DNA from: Datisca glomerata
Lineage: Eukaryota > Streptophyta > Magnoliopsida > Cucurbitales > Datiscaceae
Assembly (NCBI GenBank): GCA_003255025.1
Contig: QANY01006259.1
Location: forward strand, 2,304,123 to 2,368,122
Reading direction: 5' to 3'
Length of the DNA stretch: 64,000 bases
Part shown: one piece after another, positions 1 through 13,300 of the stretch
Position numbering within the stretch: the stretch's first letter is position 1
How the letters are laid out: each line of letters begins with the position of its first letter
Translations under genes and position numbers: made by a program
The notes under the pieces: generated by a model
Databases searched by the model: none
Told to the model about the DNA's origin: nothing
Seen by the model: only the letters and a program-made list of their open reading frames with translations

Positions 1-1658
1 GGTAACCTGGTTTGTTTTGAGAGTTTGCAGACTGAGCAACTGCTAGAGTCTGAATTACAACCAAGTAATTTGTTTAGGATTTTGTCGGAGGGATGACCGA
101 ATCTCCAATGTAATATTTTGTCTTTTGTACTGTACTGGAGGTGGAAAGACATGTTTTGTCGGTATCTTCTAAGTAGTACAAACCATTTCTAAATTTTCCT
201 TCACCAATCTTCCTCCCGGTGACTCGATCCTGAAAAATTACTTTGTCAGGTGAAAAAGTAACATTGCAGTTTAAGTCTTTGGTTATTTTACTGACGGATA
301 GGAGATTGGAGTTAAAATTGGGTAGACAAAGTACGTTGTTAATGGTTTTTGTGAAGAGTGTGGTGGACCCTATGCCAAAAATTGGAACTTTATTTCCATT
401 GGCTACCGTCACGTGTTGTGGTTTTTCTAATTTAGTGAGACTGTGTAGATTTTTTGTGTTATGAATCATGTGGTCAGAGGCACCAGAGTCTATTATCCAG
501 TGTTCTAAGTTATGACAAAAATTTGCAGATTTAGAAAAATAATTGACAGTATTGCAAATGAATGAACCTAAGGTATCGCGCAAAAATTCTCCGAATTGTT
601 TGAGCAGTGTAGCCATCTGTGCATTGTTGTCTGCTCTAACGGATCCGGATCTGTCCATTTCTTCCATTCGGTCGGGTCGCTACCCATTACCCGAACTGGG
701 TCCGTCTGTCATGTGTGCTCTGCGGTCTGGGTCGGTCGCGACCCGTGACCCGCTCCGCTGAAACCCTCAGTATAAAAGGGAAATGTCTTCGCGGAGCCCC
801 CTCGCTCGTCACTCTTCGCGCAGCTCCCTCGCTCGTTCTGGAACTTTCTCTGGTTCTGCCGGAGATGAGGGTGCAAGTTCCAGCACCGGTCGTGGGTGTG
901 CCCTTCCTTTCGGCAGTGGCTGCATTTCACCGGCTAGCCTGGCTGTCTGCGGTGCCTTCCCCCTTCCTTAGGGTTTCAAAGGGAGCCGCGGGTCGCCATG
1001 GCTAGTGCCTCCGCCTTGTCATCTCTGGTACTCATTACTCATCGCCTGGTTTCTTCTCTTTGAACCATCGCTGAGACCGTGGCAAAAGTTGGCTTCTCTG
1101 TCGACATCAAGATCTGAGCTCGGAACGCTTCGTAGCTTGAGTCGAGAGCCGTCAAGAAATGGAAAACCATATCCTGCTCAGCCCGCTCTTGGAGTTCCTT
1201 CAGGTCAGTGGTCATCGGTCTCAGGGTTTCAAGTTCTTTGAACTTAGATTTAAAAACCCGGTTAACTCCGGTACTAATCTGTCCCCTTGTTTTGCTTGGG
1301 AGATCTCTCGTTTAAGTTCAAAGACTTGCGCGAAATTGTTTTGTTCACAATAGTTGCTCCGGATTTCTTCTCAGAGTTCCTGTCCTGTTTCACAAAAACA
1401 AAAGATTTCACTGAGTTTTGGGTTTATTGAATTAGTTATCCAGGTCATTACCTGGCTGTCCATGATGTCCCATTCCTTTGAGTTTTGGTCTGGTCTTGGC
1501 TTACTGCCGTCCACGAAACCCAGTCTGCCTCTTCCTTTCAGGCTCACCCGAGCCGCCCTGGCCCACGGTATGTAGTTGTGGCCAGTGAGCAGGATAGAGG
1601 TCAGTCTGGGATTGGTGTCATGGTGGTGAAGCTGGCCGGAGGTTGATGGTTCTGCCAT
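1..1658 (-). pseudogene. copia gag-protease-integrase polyprotein, frameshifted and partial
   Basis: Start ATG at 1658. Residues up to 1371 form the N-terminal gag domain (GHNYIPWARA, MDSQVMTWI). Gag continues in shifted frames to about 1050 (FHFLTALDSSYEAFRAQIL type sequence). At 920-880 there is a zinc knuckle, C-x2-C-x4-H-x4-C (CSHCRKEGHTHDRC). At 490-440 is the retroviral-type protease motif WIIDSGASDH with the catalytic DSGA intact. A gag-pre-integrase motif (C-x7-C-x2-C type) follows at about 60-1 after another frameshift. At least three frame changes are needed to read it through, so it is a pseudogene. The reading continues off the window. Confidence 0.85.
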
Positions 1659-1680
1659 ATGTGTTGGTTCTCAGAATCAC

Positions 1681-1693
1681 TGCTCTGATACCA
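1681..1693 (-). promoter_or_regulatory. Retrotransposon primer-binding site (initiator tRNA-Met type)
   Basis: On the minus strand this reads TGGTATCAGAGCA, the usual plant copia primer-binding site complementary to the 3' end of initiator tRNA-Met. It directly abuts the inner LTR end at 1694 and precedes the gag start at 1658. Confidence 0.85.
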
Positions 1694-2002
1694 TGTAGAA
1701 ATGATGAACCTTTTGGTTCTGATCTTTAAAGGAAAAATGATGAGCCTCTTGGTTCTGATTTCTTATTGAAAAATGCTGCCTGTTTACATTGAGGAATGAT
1801 GTATATATACAAATAATTCTAACGGTTGCCTATGATCTCCTATGATCTCCAACGGATACCTACTTGAAGCCTGAAATCATTTTTTATCAGAAATGGTTAG
1901 ACACCCACTGTGTTTGGTGAAAGTCTCTGTTCTGCTTCCCTCTTTTGCCTATGATGAAGATTTCATTCTGAAACTGTAGTTTTTGCTTCTCTTTCTTCAA
2001 CA
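1694..2002 (-). repeat. 5' LTR of the copia element
   Basis: On the minus strand it begins TGTTGAAGAA at 2002 and ends TTTCTACA at 1694, giving TG...CA ends, and it abuts the primer-binding site. A TATA-like stretch lies at about 1798-1811. The inner boundary is strong. The outer boundary is inferred from the TG end only, because the second LTR lies outside the window. Confidence 0.6.
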
Positions 2003-2776
2003 AATATGCTAACGTTTCGACTTTGGTTGCAACATCTAATAATGCTGTGAATAAAATTTAGAAATAATTTTTTTTAGTTAGATTATTTTTTCTTTAATAT
2101 ACAATGCTTCTTAGCATAATTAATATTCATTTTGAATGGAAAGACTTCCATTATTTGGTATTTAATATATTATTATTATTATTTTGAATTTTGTTCTGGA
2201 ATTAAAGTTCATAATATTATTATTTATATTTTTCACCTTTTTCCTCTCTTGCGCTAGATATTATAAATTTTCAGTTCTAATTAAAGGTGAAGAATTGAGG
2301 ATAATTAGTAGACTACCATATCATTAAAAACTCGATATGCATTTTAGGATTAATTAATTTAGTAATTACTTATTTTATGCTTGTTAATTAATAATGTTTG
2401 AGATTTCACTCATGTACATTTTAATTTTTTTATTATATAGTATAAAATTTCCATAAATCCATATGGCACACCTAAAAGAAAGTATTAGGCCCTTAACCAC
2501 ACGCCAACACATGATTAGAGGATGCAAAATATGTCGTCTCATTCTGTTTCATTCTTCAAGTGAAGATCTAAGCGAAGTCAAGTATCTTTGGGAGATAAAA
2601 GAGTGAGAGTAAGAGAGAATACTAGATGCCTTCAATAAGATACGTTGCTTACAATGAGCAAACATAGTCACAAGCCATTCCATATCCCGTACAATTATAA
2701 TGCCTATGACTCTCTTCCTTACTCTCTTAACTTAGGCAGATGTTATTGTTCCTCTGCAGGTTTTGAAGTCTGCAAA
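2003..2776 (+). other. Intergenic DNA and probable 5' leader of the next gene
   Basis: AT-rich, with no coding signal. The right part (about 2500-2776) is the probable promoter and leader of the gene starting at 2777. A TCTGCAG acceptor-like site at about 2753-2759 suggests a 5' UTR intron ending just before the start codon. Nothing else recognised. Confidence 0.4.
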
Positions 2777-4461
2777 ATGGGAATGTTTATGAGCTTCATG
2801 GGCAAAGGTAATACTTTTCATTATCCCTCATTACTCTTCACCTTTTGTTTCTCTTGGAAAAATGCTTGTGAAAGTATTTTGGCATTTTTTGAATTTTTTT
2901 TAAAGAATTCCGCTCAACTTTCAAGAGAAAAGACGAAGTTTTCCCTATTATTTTAAAAACTTTCTGCTCAACTTGGTGCTGTTAGACTATGGTCTAATCA
3001 AAATATTTCGTTAAACTGTGATTTAACAAGTGTTAATCTTAATGTCGGATTACTAGATAAAAATTTAATAAATGATCACTTAGTATTTTTTCTATTAGCA
3101 TAAGATCTCTAGAACGTAGTTTTGACTAATCTCAGATAGTGTAACTTAGTATTTTTTTTCTATAAAACAAGTCAAATTTCGTTAATAACTAAACAAGTGT
3201 CATAATTCTATTTATTTTTTGCTTTCTCAAATGATCTTTCCACCACAGTTGCCTTATTTCTATTATTGTTTAAAATCCTTTCATATATTTTACTGGTGGG
3301 AATATACTGTGCAACATTTTCAATTTGGATATAACATTTCTTTTCCTCTTTGGATTTACGGCTGATCATTATTGGGGTTGACCAATGTTTATTACTTCCT
3401 GTTGATGCGGATGCATGCTCTTAATTACTTGAAACCACTCTTAGCTAACCAAGTTTACTATGACTTTCGTGTAAAAGCTGAAAACTTGAAAGAAGAAAAG
3501 CAATTTAGATTTATTTCATGAGTGCTAAATTCCAGTGATTTTGGACCAAAAATGGAAAAATGAGTACATTTTTAACTTTGAAGGAAGAAAAACTTCAACC
3601 TATTAGGATCAAAGGACTGTTCTTGAACTGTTTATTGTGGATAACAGGAGTCCCATCAAACCAAATGCTGGGATTTGCTATGGGAACTCTGTATGATAAA
3701 TTCATAGAGAATGATATCACCAACTTTGAGGAATTCCATGTTGCTATTCTTGATATATTCAAGTAAGTATCACAAACACTTGGTAAATTTGCAGATCTTT
3801 GAAACTGATATGCTCATCTCATATAGTGAAAATGTAGTATTCTTTTACAAATTCAGAAGAGAAGAATATCAACTGAAACAAGTATATTTTGGCCATGGAA
3901 ATTAGGAAGAAACAGATATTCAACAGAACCGAACAATGGAAATTCATTTCCCCCTCTTTTTTTTCTATCTTTCAAGATCTAAAAATAGAGTAAATGTTTT
4001 TTATCTTAAAAAAAAATTCTCAATGTAGTACCGTCAACTCAGCAATTCCTGGCAAACATTATGAGGTACCATCTCGCAAGGAAGTAGAGGTAAGCTAATG
4101 TCATTTTTTTTCATCTGCTTGCATTTCCTCCTGTCTTACATATCCTCCTGTCTTACATATCAACACAAAGCAGGTCTATTTTGCACAATGGAAAGAAGCC
4201 AACGGGTTGAAACGAAAGGAAGTTTTCGTCAAATTCATGAAGAAACATGCAACTCTGAGCAAGTTAGATGACACTATGATGATCACAGGCATTGTAACAC
4301 CACCAGCAGCAATGGCAGCTAAAAGAGCAGGGGAGAATGTGCCTCAGCTAAAAATTATTAAGTCTGTTCCTGACGTTGTCTTTGTGCCTTCAGCAACTAT
4401 TTTGGCTCTTATTTCTGTTAAGATCTATAGAAGGATTTTCATGCCGACTAAAGCATCTTGA
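2777..4461 (+). CDS. Small conserved plant protein of unknown function (164 aa, 4 exons)
   Basis: Exons 2777-2807, 3648-3762, 4029-4089 and 4174-4461 join with GT-AG junctions to 495 nt, all in phase, ending TGA. The protein begins MGMFMSFMGKG. It has a middle part with FEEFHVAILDIF and GKHYEVPSRKEVE, and ends with a hydrophobic segment (VVFVPSATILALISV, about residues 138-155) followed by basic residues, so a C-terminal membrane anchor is possible. The first coding exon is only 31 nt. The overall form recalls a small plant family annotated as calcium-binding EF-hand-like, but I see no canonical EF-hand loop (D-x-D-x-DG), so I assign no function. The gene converges on the ARABIDILLO-type gene, with 640 bp between the stop codons. 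The in-phase junctions and clean stop argue that it is intact. The exact start is supported by the phase of the 31-nt exon. Confidence 0.75.
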
Positions 4462-5101
4462 CTGCATACTTGAACGAGAGAGAGCAGTGTTTGTGTATAG
4501 TTATACCCATTCATACAACAAGTAAACTACTACTAAATTTCTATTGCTATGTAGATTGTTATGGTTATCTTACTTTCTGAAGTAAAGACTAACACGAGTA
4601 ATGTATTGAACCGTCTCATCGAAATTGGACATGGAACCGAGCATTAACAACAAAATCAGTTTCCATAACCACGGAATAGCCTTGTATAGTCTCAAACGGC
4701 TTTATATATAACTTTACATGTATCACACAGTCACAGTCACAATGAATACAGATATAAGAAAAGAGCAAAAATGATACGATTATATCAATCCCCATCTAAA
4801 TTTTATCTCAAACATATAATATTATTGCCCCAAAGAAGGAAAATCAACCCTAAAGAATCTTACCTTGAGTAACAGGACAATTTTCTTTTTTTCCTTTTTT
4901 TTTGTGGGTGGGGGGGGGGGGGGGTNACGCAGATAGGCGAATACAGTCTGTTTTCTACAATGAGGTTGGAGACAGCGTATGTAAGCTTGTTGCACATTTA
5001 TGCCGAATGCATGCTTGATGGAAGCTCCATAATATTGAATGAATTTCTGTCCACCATAGCTTCTACGAAGTGAATATTTTTGTGTCAGATCTGAATCACC
5101 T
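4462..5101. other. Convergent intergenic region with poly-G run and an ambiguous base
   Basis: This holds the 3' UTRs of two convergent genes. Bases 4910-4924 are an unbroken G run followed by T and an N at 4926, adjoining a T-rich tract on its left. No coding signal. The G run is hard to sequence and its length is uncertain. Confidence 0.6.
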
Positions 5102-8100
5102 TTAAAGTGATAATTCCATGTGATTGTGCTCGAGGTTGCGAAGAACAATTCTTGCAAAGACTTTTGCTTCAAGAGGGGCAGTTGCTGCAGCTGCTGCAGC
5201 CCGTAGAACCCGTGCTGCTCCTGCGTTCTGCATGAGGCTCGCATGGTGCAGAGCATGCCGGCCACCAGGGATAGTAAACTGAAAGAAAACATATATGGAG
5301 GATACTCCTCAGTAACTTTAAAATGGTCTGACATTTATGAGATGTGTGCGAGTGCATGAGATAAGTATAGCCATAAATACCTGGAGAAGAGCAAATGCAG
5401 CACATGCCTTGAGTGTAGATGATGAATTTCGCAGCATGGCTACAAATCTTCCAATTTCAGCTCCACTGATTAACAGGGAAAAAGACGCGAATCACAAAAC
5501 ACAGATAGAAGAGGCTACACATGCCTATACTAATTGCATTCCAGTGTTGTGTGTGTATGTGTTTGTGTGCGCGTGCGAGAGAGAGACTAGAATAAGAAAT
5601 GGAAAGGCATCAAAATCACAACTCATAGGTCAACTGGTTAGATCATGGGTTTGCTCCCAGAAGTCACGGGTTCGAGAATGCCAATACTTAAACTGGAGGT
5701 TTACTTGATCGTTAACTTCCAGACCCGTGAGATTTGTCGGGTGCAAGCATGGGCGCAAGCATGAATACCCGGGTTACCCCAAAAAAATACAACTTAACAA
5801 TCAAGTAGAGAGGGGGACAGGAGTAACCTGCATCTCAGATGTCCAGCTTCTTGAATCCGAGCACCTTCAGTAACTTGTGCCAATGCTGCAGGGGCTGACG
5901 ATGCAGCAGCAGAGGCAAATGCCTGAGGATCAGAAAATGTAAGGACGAAGGCTTCAATGTGCTTCAAAGCCATCCTTCTAGCCCCATTGAAGCTCACACT
6001 TTTTGAAATCCCTTCTGATGAAGTCCCTAACAAAGCGTATTCATCCATTCTGCAAAAAATAACAGATAAGTTAACTATAAAGTCAACAAGCATATACTTC
6101 ACAAAATTCCAGATAATTGAATCTCTTGTTTGCTAAAGCAACTAGTAGGTCTGACAAAAAAAAATAACTAGTAGGTCTTTAGCTGAACCGTGTCTCAAGC
6201 AGTCAACTTAATTCTTTTACATATTTTATTTCTTCCTCTTCATTTAATGTTATTTTGTTAGATGTGATTGAATTCTTATTTCAGTCCCCCCCCCAAAAAA
6301 AAAATAATAAAAGTCATTAACTATTCAAGAAATTCCAAAAAGATGGATCACTCCTATACTGATGTTTTTCCCTTATATTTTGGGTTCAAAATCTGAATAT
6401 CATACCTTCAGGTGGTTGATAACTTGCTAATGATTGGAAATCATAAACAACAAGTCTCTTAGGCCTCTCTGGAGAATCTATTTCTTAGTAGGTTTTCTCA
6501 TTTACGAAGAATTTAGGCTCACTATCTTTAATAATTGATACAAAGGTTAGTAGTTGATCAGTTAGGCGTACAAGTTTATCACTATTTCATCCTTCCAAAA
6601 CTGTTATCCCAAAGAAGTAAAACGAAACAAAAAGGAAACATACAAATTCGTTGGTTCCCAACAATAGAGATGGTAATTCCATGTAAACCTATATTTCGGG
6701 TGAATTACGTTTTTCGGGAAAAAGAGTTTCTTATATATTGAGACACCATAACACTTGCAACCAATAATGATAAAAGAAAGTCTAGTTTCCTATAGTAAAT
6801 ACTAATCATTTAAAAGTCGGAAGAGATCTTTTTCTGGAAACAAAGAGGGAGATAGAGAAGTAAAAATGGTAGGAACCCAAGCTTAGGTTCACATACGGGT
6901 CAGAGTCAGACTATGTACCTTCCGTCAAACATGTAGGCCAATGCCAAAGCAGCCATGAAGCGTGCCATTTTTGATGCTGATGACGAGCAAAGATGAACAA
7001 GTGCAGGTACTCCCCCTTCCTCCACTATACGGACAGCATTTCCAGAGTTAAAGGCAAGATTCCAAAGTGCTCCTGCAGCAGTTTCATGAACATCCTGGAA
7101 TATGAAAGACAAATCACAAATCAGGTTCCACTTTATTGAAGCTCCTCCCCCGCAGGTTTTATGGTTAACACCCTTGACCATAATAATCACCATTCAATGC
7201 CTTATGACCAATGAGGGGAAAGGAAATTAATTCTTACTTCAGCATCAGACCGTGCCAATGCAATCAAGGGTGCAACACCCCCTTCCCGTCCAATAGCGAC
7301 ACTACAAAGAAAAGATCAGATAATAAACATTTTAGAAGAATATCTAGTAATCCATCATTACAAAAAGGCATCAGTACTCAAGGACTATAGTAATCAGAGA
7401 AGAATCATCATCAGAACAATACCCAATTCATCTACAGCAGGGACAATGTGTCACTTGAGACAATAAACTCAAGCACATACCTATTGGCTTCTGACACCGA
7501 CAATCCCCAGAGAGCACCAGCAGCTCTTTCTTGAAGACCTGGGGAAGCATTTGAACAGGACTGTGCAAGAGCAACCTAAAGGATACAAATGAAATAAAAA
7601 CTTCAACTAGGAGGTTATATTTATTTATACCACATATTTATAGGAATGCTTTTAAGCAGTGGGGAAAATTACCCCTTCATTAGACAGAACCACCAAGGCA
7701 TGCTAAAGTATCGGAATTAAGAACATGACACTTTGGAAAAGACACTCAAAACTAAGTCGCGACTTATGTACTAACACTCCCATCCAGAAGTAAAGAAATA
7801 AACATCCTTACCATGCAAGCGTCGCAATATCCTACAAAGTATTGTATAGAAGGACCAACAATTGAAACTCAAAATATTAATGGTGATAGCACACTCTAAT
7901 AATCTCTCCCAAGCAAGGCCAACCATTCAATCAGGGAAAAAATATCAAGGATATTGGATATGGATACCGTAAGTAGCCAATAGTCCCCAAAAAAATCGTT
8001 TTTTATCTAAATCATGCCATATAACCAAATTGCTTTGTACCTTGATTGCCACGGGAAATATTTCTTAGTTGAATCTACCATCTATATCAACCGGTTCTTA

Positions 8101-10337
8101 TTAAACATTACTTGATATCTGACGAAACATTTGAGACATTAATTTAACTTGGATATTCAAGTTTGAAGCATTTTTATGATCTTCGAAGCCTTTTTCTTGT
8201 ATTTCGAAGCATCTTTTAACTAATACTAGGCAATACTCACGTGCATAGCACGTGATTTAACCAATTATATTTCTTAAGACATAATATACGTCATACCAAA
8301 AAGTTTAATTTAAAATAAAAAAATTAAACTACTGTGAGTTTTTTCTTAAACAACTGTATAATGATATGGAGTAATAAATAGCAGTTTTTCCCCTTCGATA
8401 TACATATACAAGGAGTGAAAGACTATTAAAGCAATAAAATAATATAATCTAAAAGTAAAATAACAATTATGACTCTTTTTTGAGCAAAAAATAGCTATAT
8501 AGTTTTAGGGTAAGACATACCTAATTACTAAAGAAAGAAAGTACCGGAAGTCGGAAGTTTAAGCACTTAATTTTTCCATAGAAAAATAAATAAGAAATAT
8601 TTTTTTAGTTCATGCGATGAAGAACAAAAAAAACCTTATATAGTATTAATAGTTGTAAACATACAAAGAAAGGAAGTATTTGGAATTAAATTGTTTAATA
8701 TTGCAGATGGAGTTTTGCGTGATAACTTTACATAGAAGATGAAAAGTGGGTAGTGATGAAGAAACATGTTCTTAGGTCATAACCAATAAAAACATCCAAG
8801 TGTATCTATTTAGGGCATTTTTGGAGAAGTTAAAAAGTTTGTGGGTAGAATTGTCCAAAAAGTTTCTCCAAGACTTTCACCTTTCAACATATTATAGATA
8901 TTTCGGCAAGCATAAAGGACATAGCATTTATTAATCAACTACAAATTATCAGATCATAAGTTATTGAAAAGAGACTTATTTTCCAGATTCGTAGTAATGT
9001 ACAGCTACACAGAATAGAATTCCGCTAGAGATCAAAAAGAAAATAGCTAAGAACAATCCCACACCTTTTCTTTCCATGTCAACTAGCAAACAAGAGCTAT
9101 AACTTAAGACCATCCATCAATGTTTCATTCTTTTAGAACTAGAGAATTTATGAGCAACCAGTTATTTTATTATTTTGTCAATAAGGGTTTCATTGCTCTT
9201 TGTCAGCTAGCAACCAATAAAACTGTGAAAGTATTAGTTGATTATGAAGTACTTCATTAGTGATTTTCCTTTCCGAGGATACCAACTTACATATTTCTAT
9301 TATTCTTTGCTATGTAAGAAGTTGTATCATACTTTTAGTGATAATAACTTAAAAAAGTTGATGAGCTTGGGGTAATTTATCTTACCAAGGCCTCAACACC
9401 ACCTGCTGCTGCAATTGCTTCTCTGTTTCTGTCATCAAATGAAAGATTCCATAAAGCACCAGCTGCTTCTTGCCTTTGTTCACGAGGAGAGATAATTAGG
9501 CATATCAAATTATCTACTAGCATAAATTAAACATGATGTTCATAAAGTCTTAAGTTGCAATTATCCTACAGCAACAGTCTAACAGAATTTTAGCAGAATG
9601 AGAACAAATAAAGAATGAAATTCTCCCACTGACTTGACTCATCAAACAACAAGGTAGACACCAAGTGATATCCTCTTTTGTCCTAGGCCGTTAGTCAAGG
9701 GTAAACAAACTTTTGGATATGGTGGTGGTGGCTAATGGGACAGTAGGGGAGACGTTTCAAAGAAGAAAGAAGTTTTGTTTTTAAGATCCATTTCAAAAAA
9801 GCTTATGACCATGTGGACTGGGGTTTTGTATACTCGGTACTGGATAAGAAGGGTTTTGGCTCTAGCTGACGACGATGGATGATGGGTTTTGCCTTTCCTC
9901 GGCTAACTACTAAGTTATTGTTAATGGGAGACTCAGGGAGAAGTTCCAGGGACAGTGGGGTTTAAGACGAGGAAATCCTATATCTCCTTTTCTTTTTATT
10001 CTAGTAGTCGACATGCTTAGTGGTCTAATTTGTAGACGAAGGGATTGAGGTGATAAAAGGTTTTGAGGTTGGTAATGACAGAGTCCAGGTAACAATCTCA
10101 ACGATTGGGAGCCGGAATTAGTCAGCAGTCTCATGCATAAATTACATTCGCTTACGTTGAAGGCTGATATGGCAGATTCGTTAGAATGGTTGGACTGCCT
10201 TAATGGAGTCTTCAATGTCGTCAAAAGCGAGCTTAAGCCCAAAAGTGCTGGGTGGGGCTTAGAAGTTTGCTAAGCGCCAGACATAAAAAAAATGGTGCTT
10301 TCTTTCTTTTTTTTTTTAAATCATTGATATAATTAAA

Positions 10338-10387
<50 letters not shown>

Positions 10388-13300
10388 CTCTCTTCTCTGG
10401 GTTTTTCTGTCCAGAATTTTGTTCTTCTCCGAGCACATCCTTCCCTCTCTGTCTTCTCTGAATTTTTCTGTAAATTCATGGCAACCTCTGATTTTTGCTG
10501 TTCTGATTTTCTGAATTTTTCTGTCCGGAATTTTTCTGAATGTTTCTGTTCTGGTTTTTTGTTCTTCCATGTGTTGTGTTCTGATTTTTTGTTTTATATC
10601 ATCTAGAATAAGAATTAATGGCAACCTCTCAAGAAAGCAGGAAAGATCCTGCCTGGCAGTACTCTCAACCTGTGATACCTAACAATTTATCAAGGTTTAA
10701 ATGTAACTTTTGTGGAAAAATTATGAACATGGTGTGCACAGAGTAAAACATCATCTGATTGGGGGATTTAAACCTGTTACGGACTGTCCAAAGTGTCATC
10801 TCATGTTAAGGAAGAGATGAAAGAGTTCCTATCTAAGAAAAAAAAGAGAAACGCAGCAAATGAATTCGGTTTCTGATTTTGATGAAGATGATAATGATCA
10901 GGAAGATGAGGATGATGTGGTCGTTACTAGTCAGCAAGACGCATGTAAGGGTAAGAAGCATACGAATTCCACAAGAGGAAGCAACTTTGAGTCAAAGAAG
11001 CCAAGAGCTAAAGGTCCTATGGATTTATTTCTCACACTGGATGCAGATGATGTTGTTCGTAGAAGGAAAGGGAAACGAATAACAATTGATGACTATGACC
11101 CATGCAAAAAAGATTTTCGAGAGCGAGCATGTCAGAAATTTGCCAGATGGATGTATGATGTTGGAATTCCTTTTAATGCGGTAAAGTATGATAGCTTTGC
11201 ACCAATGATTGAATCTCTTGGACAATTTGGTCCAGTCATGAAACCACCAACTTACCATGAAGTGAGAGTTAGCCTCCTAAGAAAGGAAGTAGAACTCACG
11301 AATAACTCGATGCAGTCTCACAGAGATGATTGGGTGAAATATGGTTGCTCGGTGATGGTTGATGGATGGACAGATAAAAGGGGTAGAACTTTGATAAACT
11401 TTTTGGTTAATTGCCCAAAAGGGACGATGTTCATCGAATCTATGGATGCATCTAGTCATTCAAAGGATGCCCAAAAGATGTTTGACTTGTTGACCAAGTT
11501 TGTGGAGAAGATTGGTCCTTCAAATGTTGTTCAAGTGGTGACAGATAGCGCAGCTGCTAATCTGTTAGCAGGTAAATATTTGATGTCGATGTTTGGACAC
11601 TTGTATTGGACCCTTTGTGCAGCACATTGTTTAGACTTGACTTTGGAAGATATTTTTAAGATACTGAGTTTCAAAAAGACATTTGAGAGGGGTATTGCTG
11701 TACATGGTTATATTTATAACTGTCATGGCCTATTGAACATGATGAGGAGGTTTACACAAACTAAAGAATTGATTAAGTCTGCAGAAACTAGATTTGCAAT
11801 GGCTTTTCTTAATTTGTCAAGTATTCATCTACAAAAAGCAAGCTTGAGGAAGATGTTTACTTCTGAGGATTGGACAAAGAACAAATGGGCTTAAGAGCAA
11901 CAAGGTAAAAATATTTCGACAATCATATTGATGCCTTCCTTTTGGAAAAGTGTGGCCCACTCTCTTAAGCTCGCTGGTCCTCTAGTTCACGTGCTTAGAT
12001 TAGTAGATGGTGAGAAGAAACCTCCAATGGGATACATTTATGAAGCTATAGATAGAGCGAAGGAAGCCATTGCCGAATCTTTTAATGAAAATGAAGATAA
12101 ATACAAAGACATCTTCAAAATCATTGATGACAGGTGGAATGTGCAACTCCGTCAACCTTTGCATGCGGCTGGATATTTTCTAAACCTCGAGTTCTTTTAT
12201 TCAAATCCAGAAGTGGAGAATGATCGAGAAGTAATGAAGGCTTTGCATGATTCTATGGAAAGGCTAGTTCCTAATATGGATACAATTGATAAGATTTGTG
12301 AGGAATTGTCTATTTACAAGAAGGCTGAAGATCTTTTCGGGATACCCAACGCTAAAAGACAGAGATCCATAAGGGCCCCAAGTAATAATTAGATTTATGT
12401 TATGCTTTTAGTTTTAGTTTGACAAAAGAGTCTAGTTTTTTACAACACTAACAAAGTTTGAATAACAGCTGATTGGTGAGCATCTAACGGATCTTCTACT
12501 CCAAACTTACAAAAATTGTGATAAAAGTTCTTAGCTTAACTTGTAGTGCATCTGGGTGTGAACGTAATTGGAGCACATTTGAACATGTGAGTATTTGAGC
12601 TATAAATACTATATAATATATGTACTTATAAGTTGTAACATGGTTTACGACACTTTAATAACAAATTTTGCAGCTTCACACCAAAAAGAGAAATCGGCTT
12701 GCTCAAATTCGTCTTAATGATTTGGTTTTTGTCAAGTACAACAGAGCTTTGAGAAGGTCATACAACTCTCGCGCACCATTGATCCTATCATTGAAAGATA
12801 TTGACGAGAGTAATGAATGGTTGCTGGGGAGAATTGATGATGGGAAATCTGATAATGATGAAGATGACAAATTGGTGTTTAATGATGACATCTTAACTAG
12901 GGGTGTCGTTGCTAGAGCTAGTGGTGTTGGGGTGAGTAGGCATAGGACTAGAGCTACAACATTGTCAAGAGCATGTAGTCAACCAATTGAGGAAGAACGT
13001 GTTGATGAAGAAGAAGACGATGAAGGATATAAGTCTAATAATGATGTAGATGATTTGAATGTGGATGTTGATGAGGATTAGCTATGTTTTGTGTATGGTG
13101 CTGATGGTTTGAATGTGGATGTGATAAGTATTAGGATATGAACATGTTTTGTGTTGTTTTAAGTCTCATGAACTTATTTTAGATGTTTTTGTTATGTTAT
13201 TTAGTACTTTGAATGTCACTAATACTTTCTTAGTATTTTGAAAAAGAATTTAATGCTTTTATGTTGAAGTATCTTGGGTTTTTTTATGATATACATATAC

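Larger units (their letters stand above)
1..2002 (-). mobile_element. Ty1/copia LTR retrotransposon, 5' part, runs off left edge
   Basis: Read on the minus strand from 2002 downward, the order is LTR, tRNA-type primer-binding site, gag, CCHC zinc knuckle, aspartic protease and the start of the integrase region, which is the copia order. RT, RNase H and the 3' LTR would lie beyond base 1. Coding frames are broken by several frameshifts, so this copy looks inactive. The gag-zinc knuckle part (about 680-1250) is markedly more GC-rich than the flanking DNA. Confidence 0.88.

Noticed and set aside
715..1241. Open plus-strand frames in GC-rich DNA
   Set aside because: They are antisense to copia gag and the zinc knuckle; no family resemblance.
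5620..5690. Possible tRNA gene
   Set aside because: Only A- and B-box-like words are present; no acceptor stem pairing, and it continues into a SINE body.
10233..10624. Minus-strand frames rich in Arg-Glu repeats
   Set aside because: Produced by the (CT)n microsatellite at 10341-10385.
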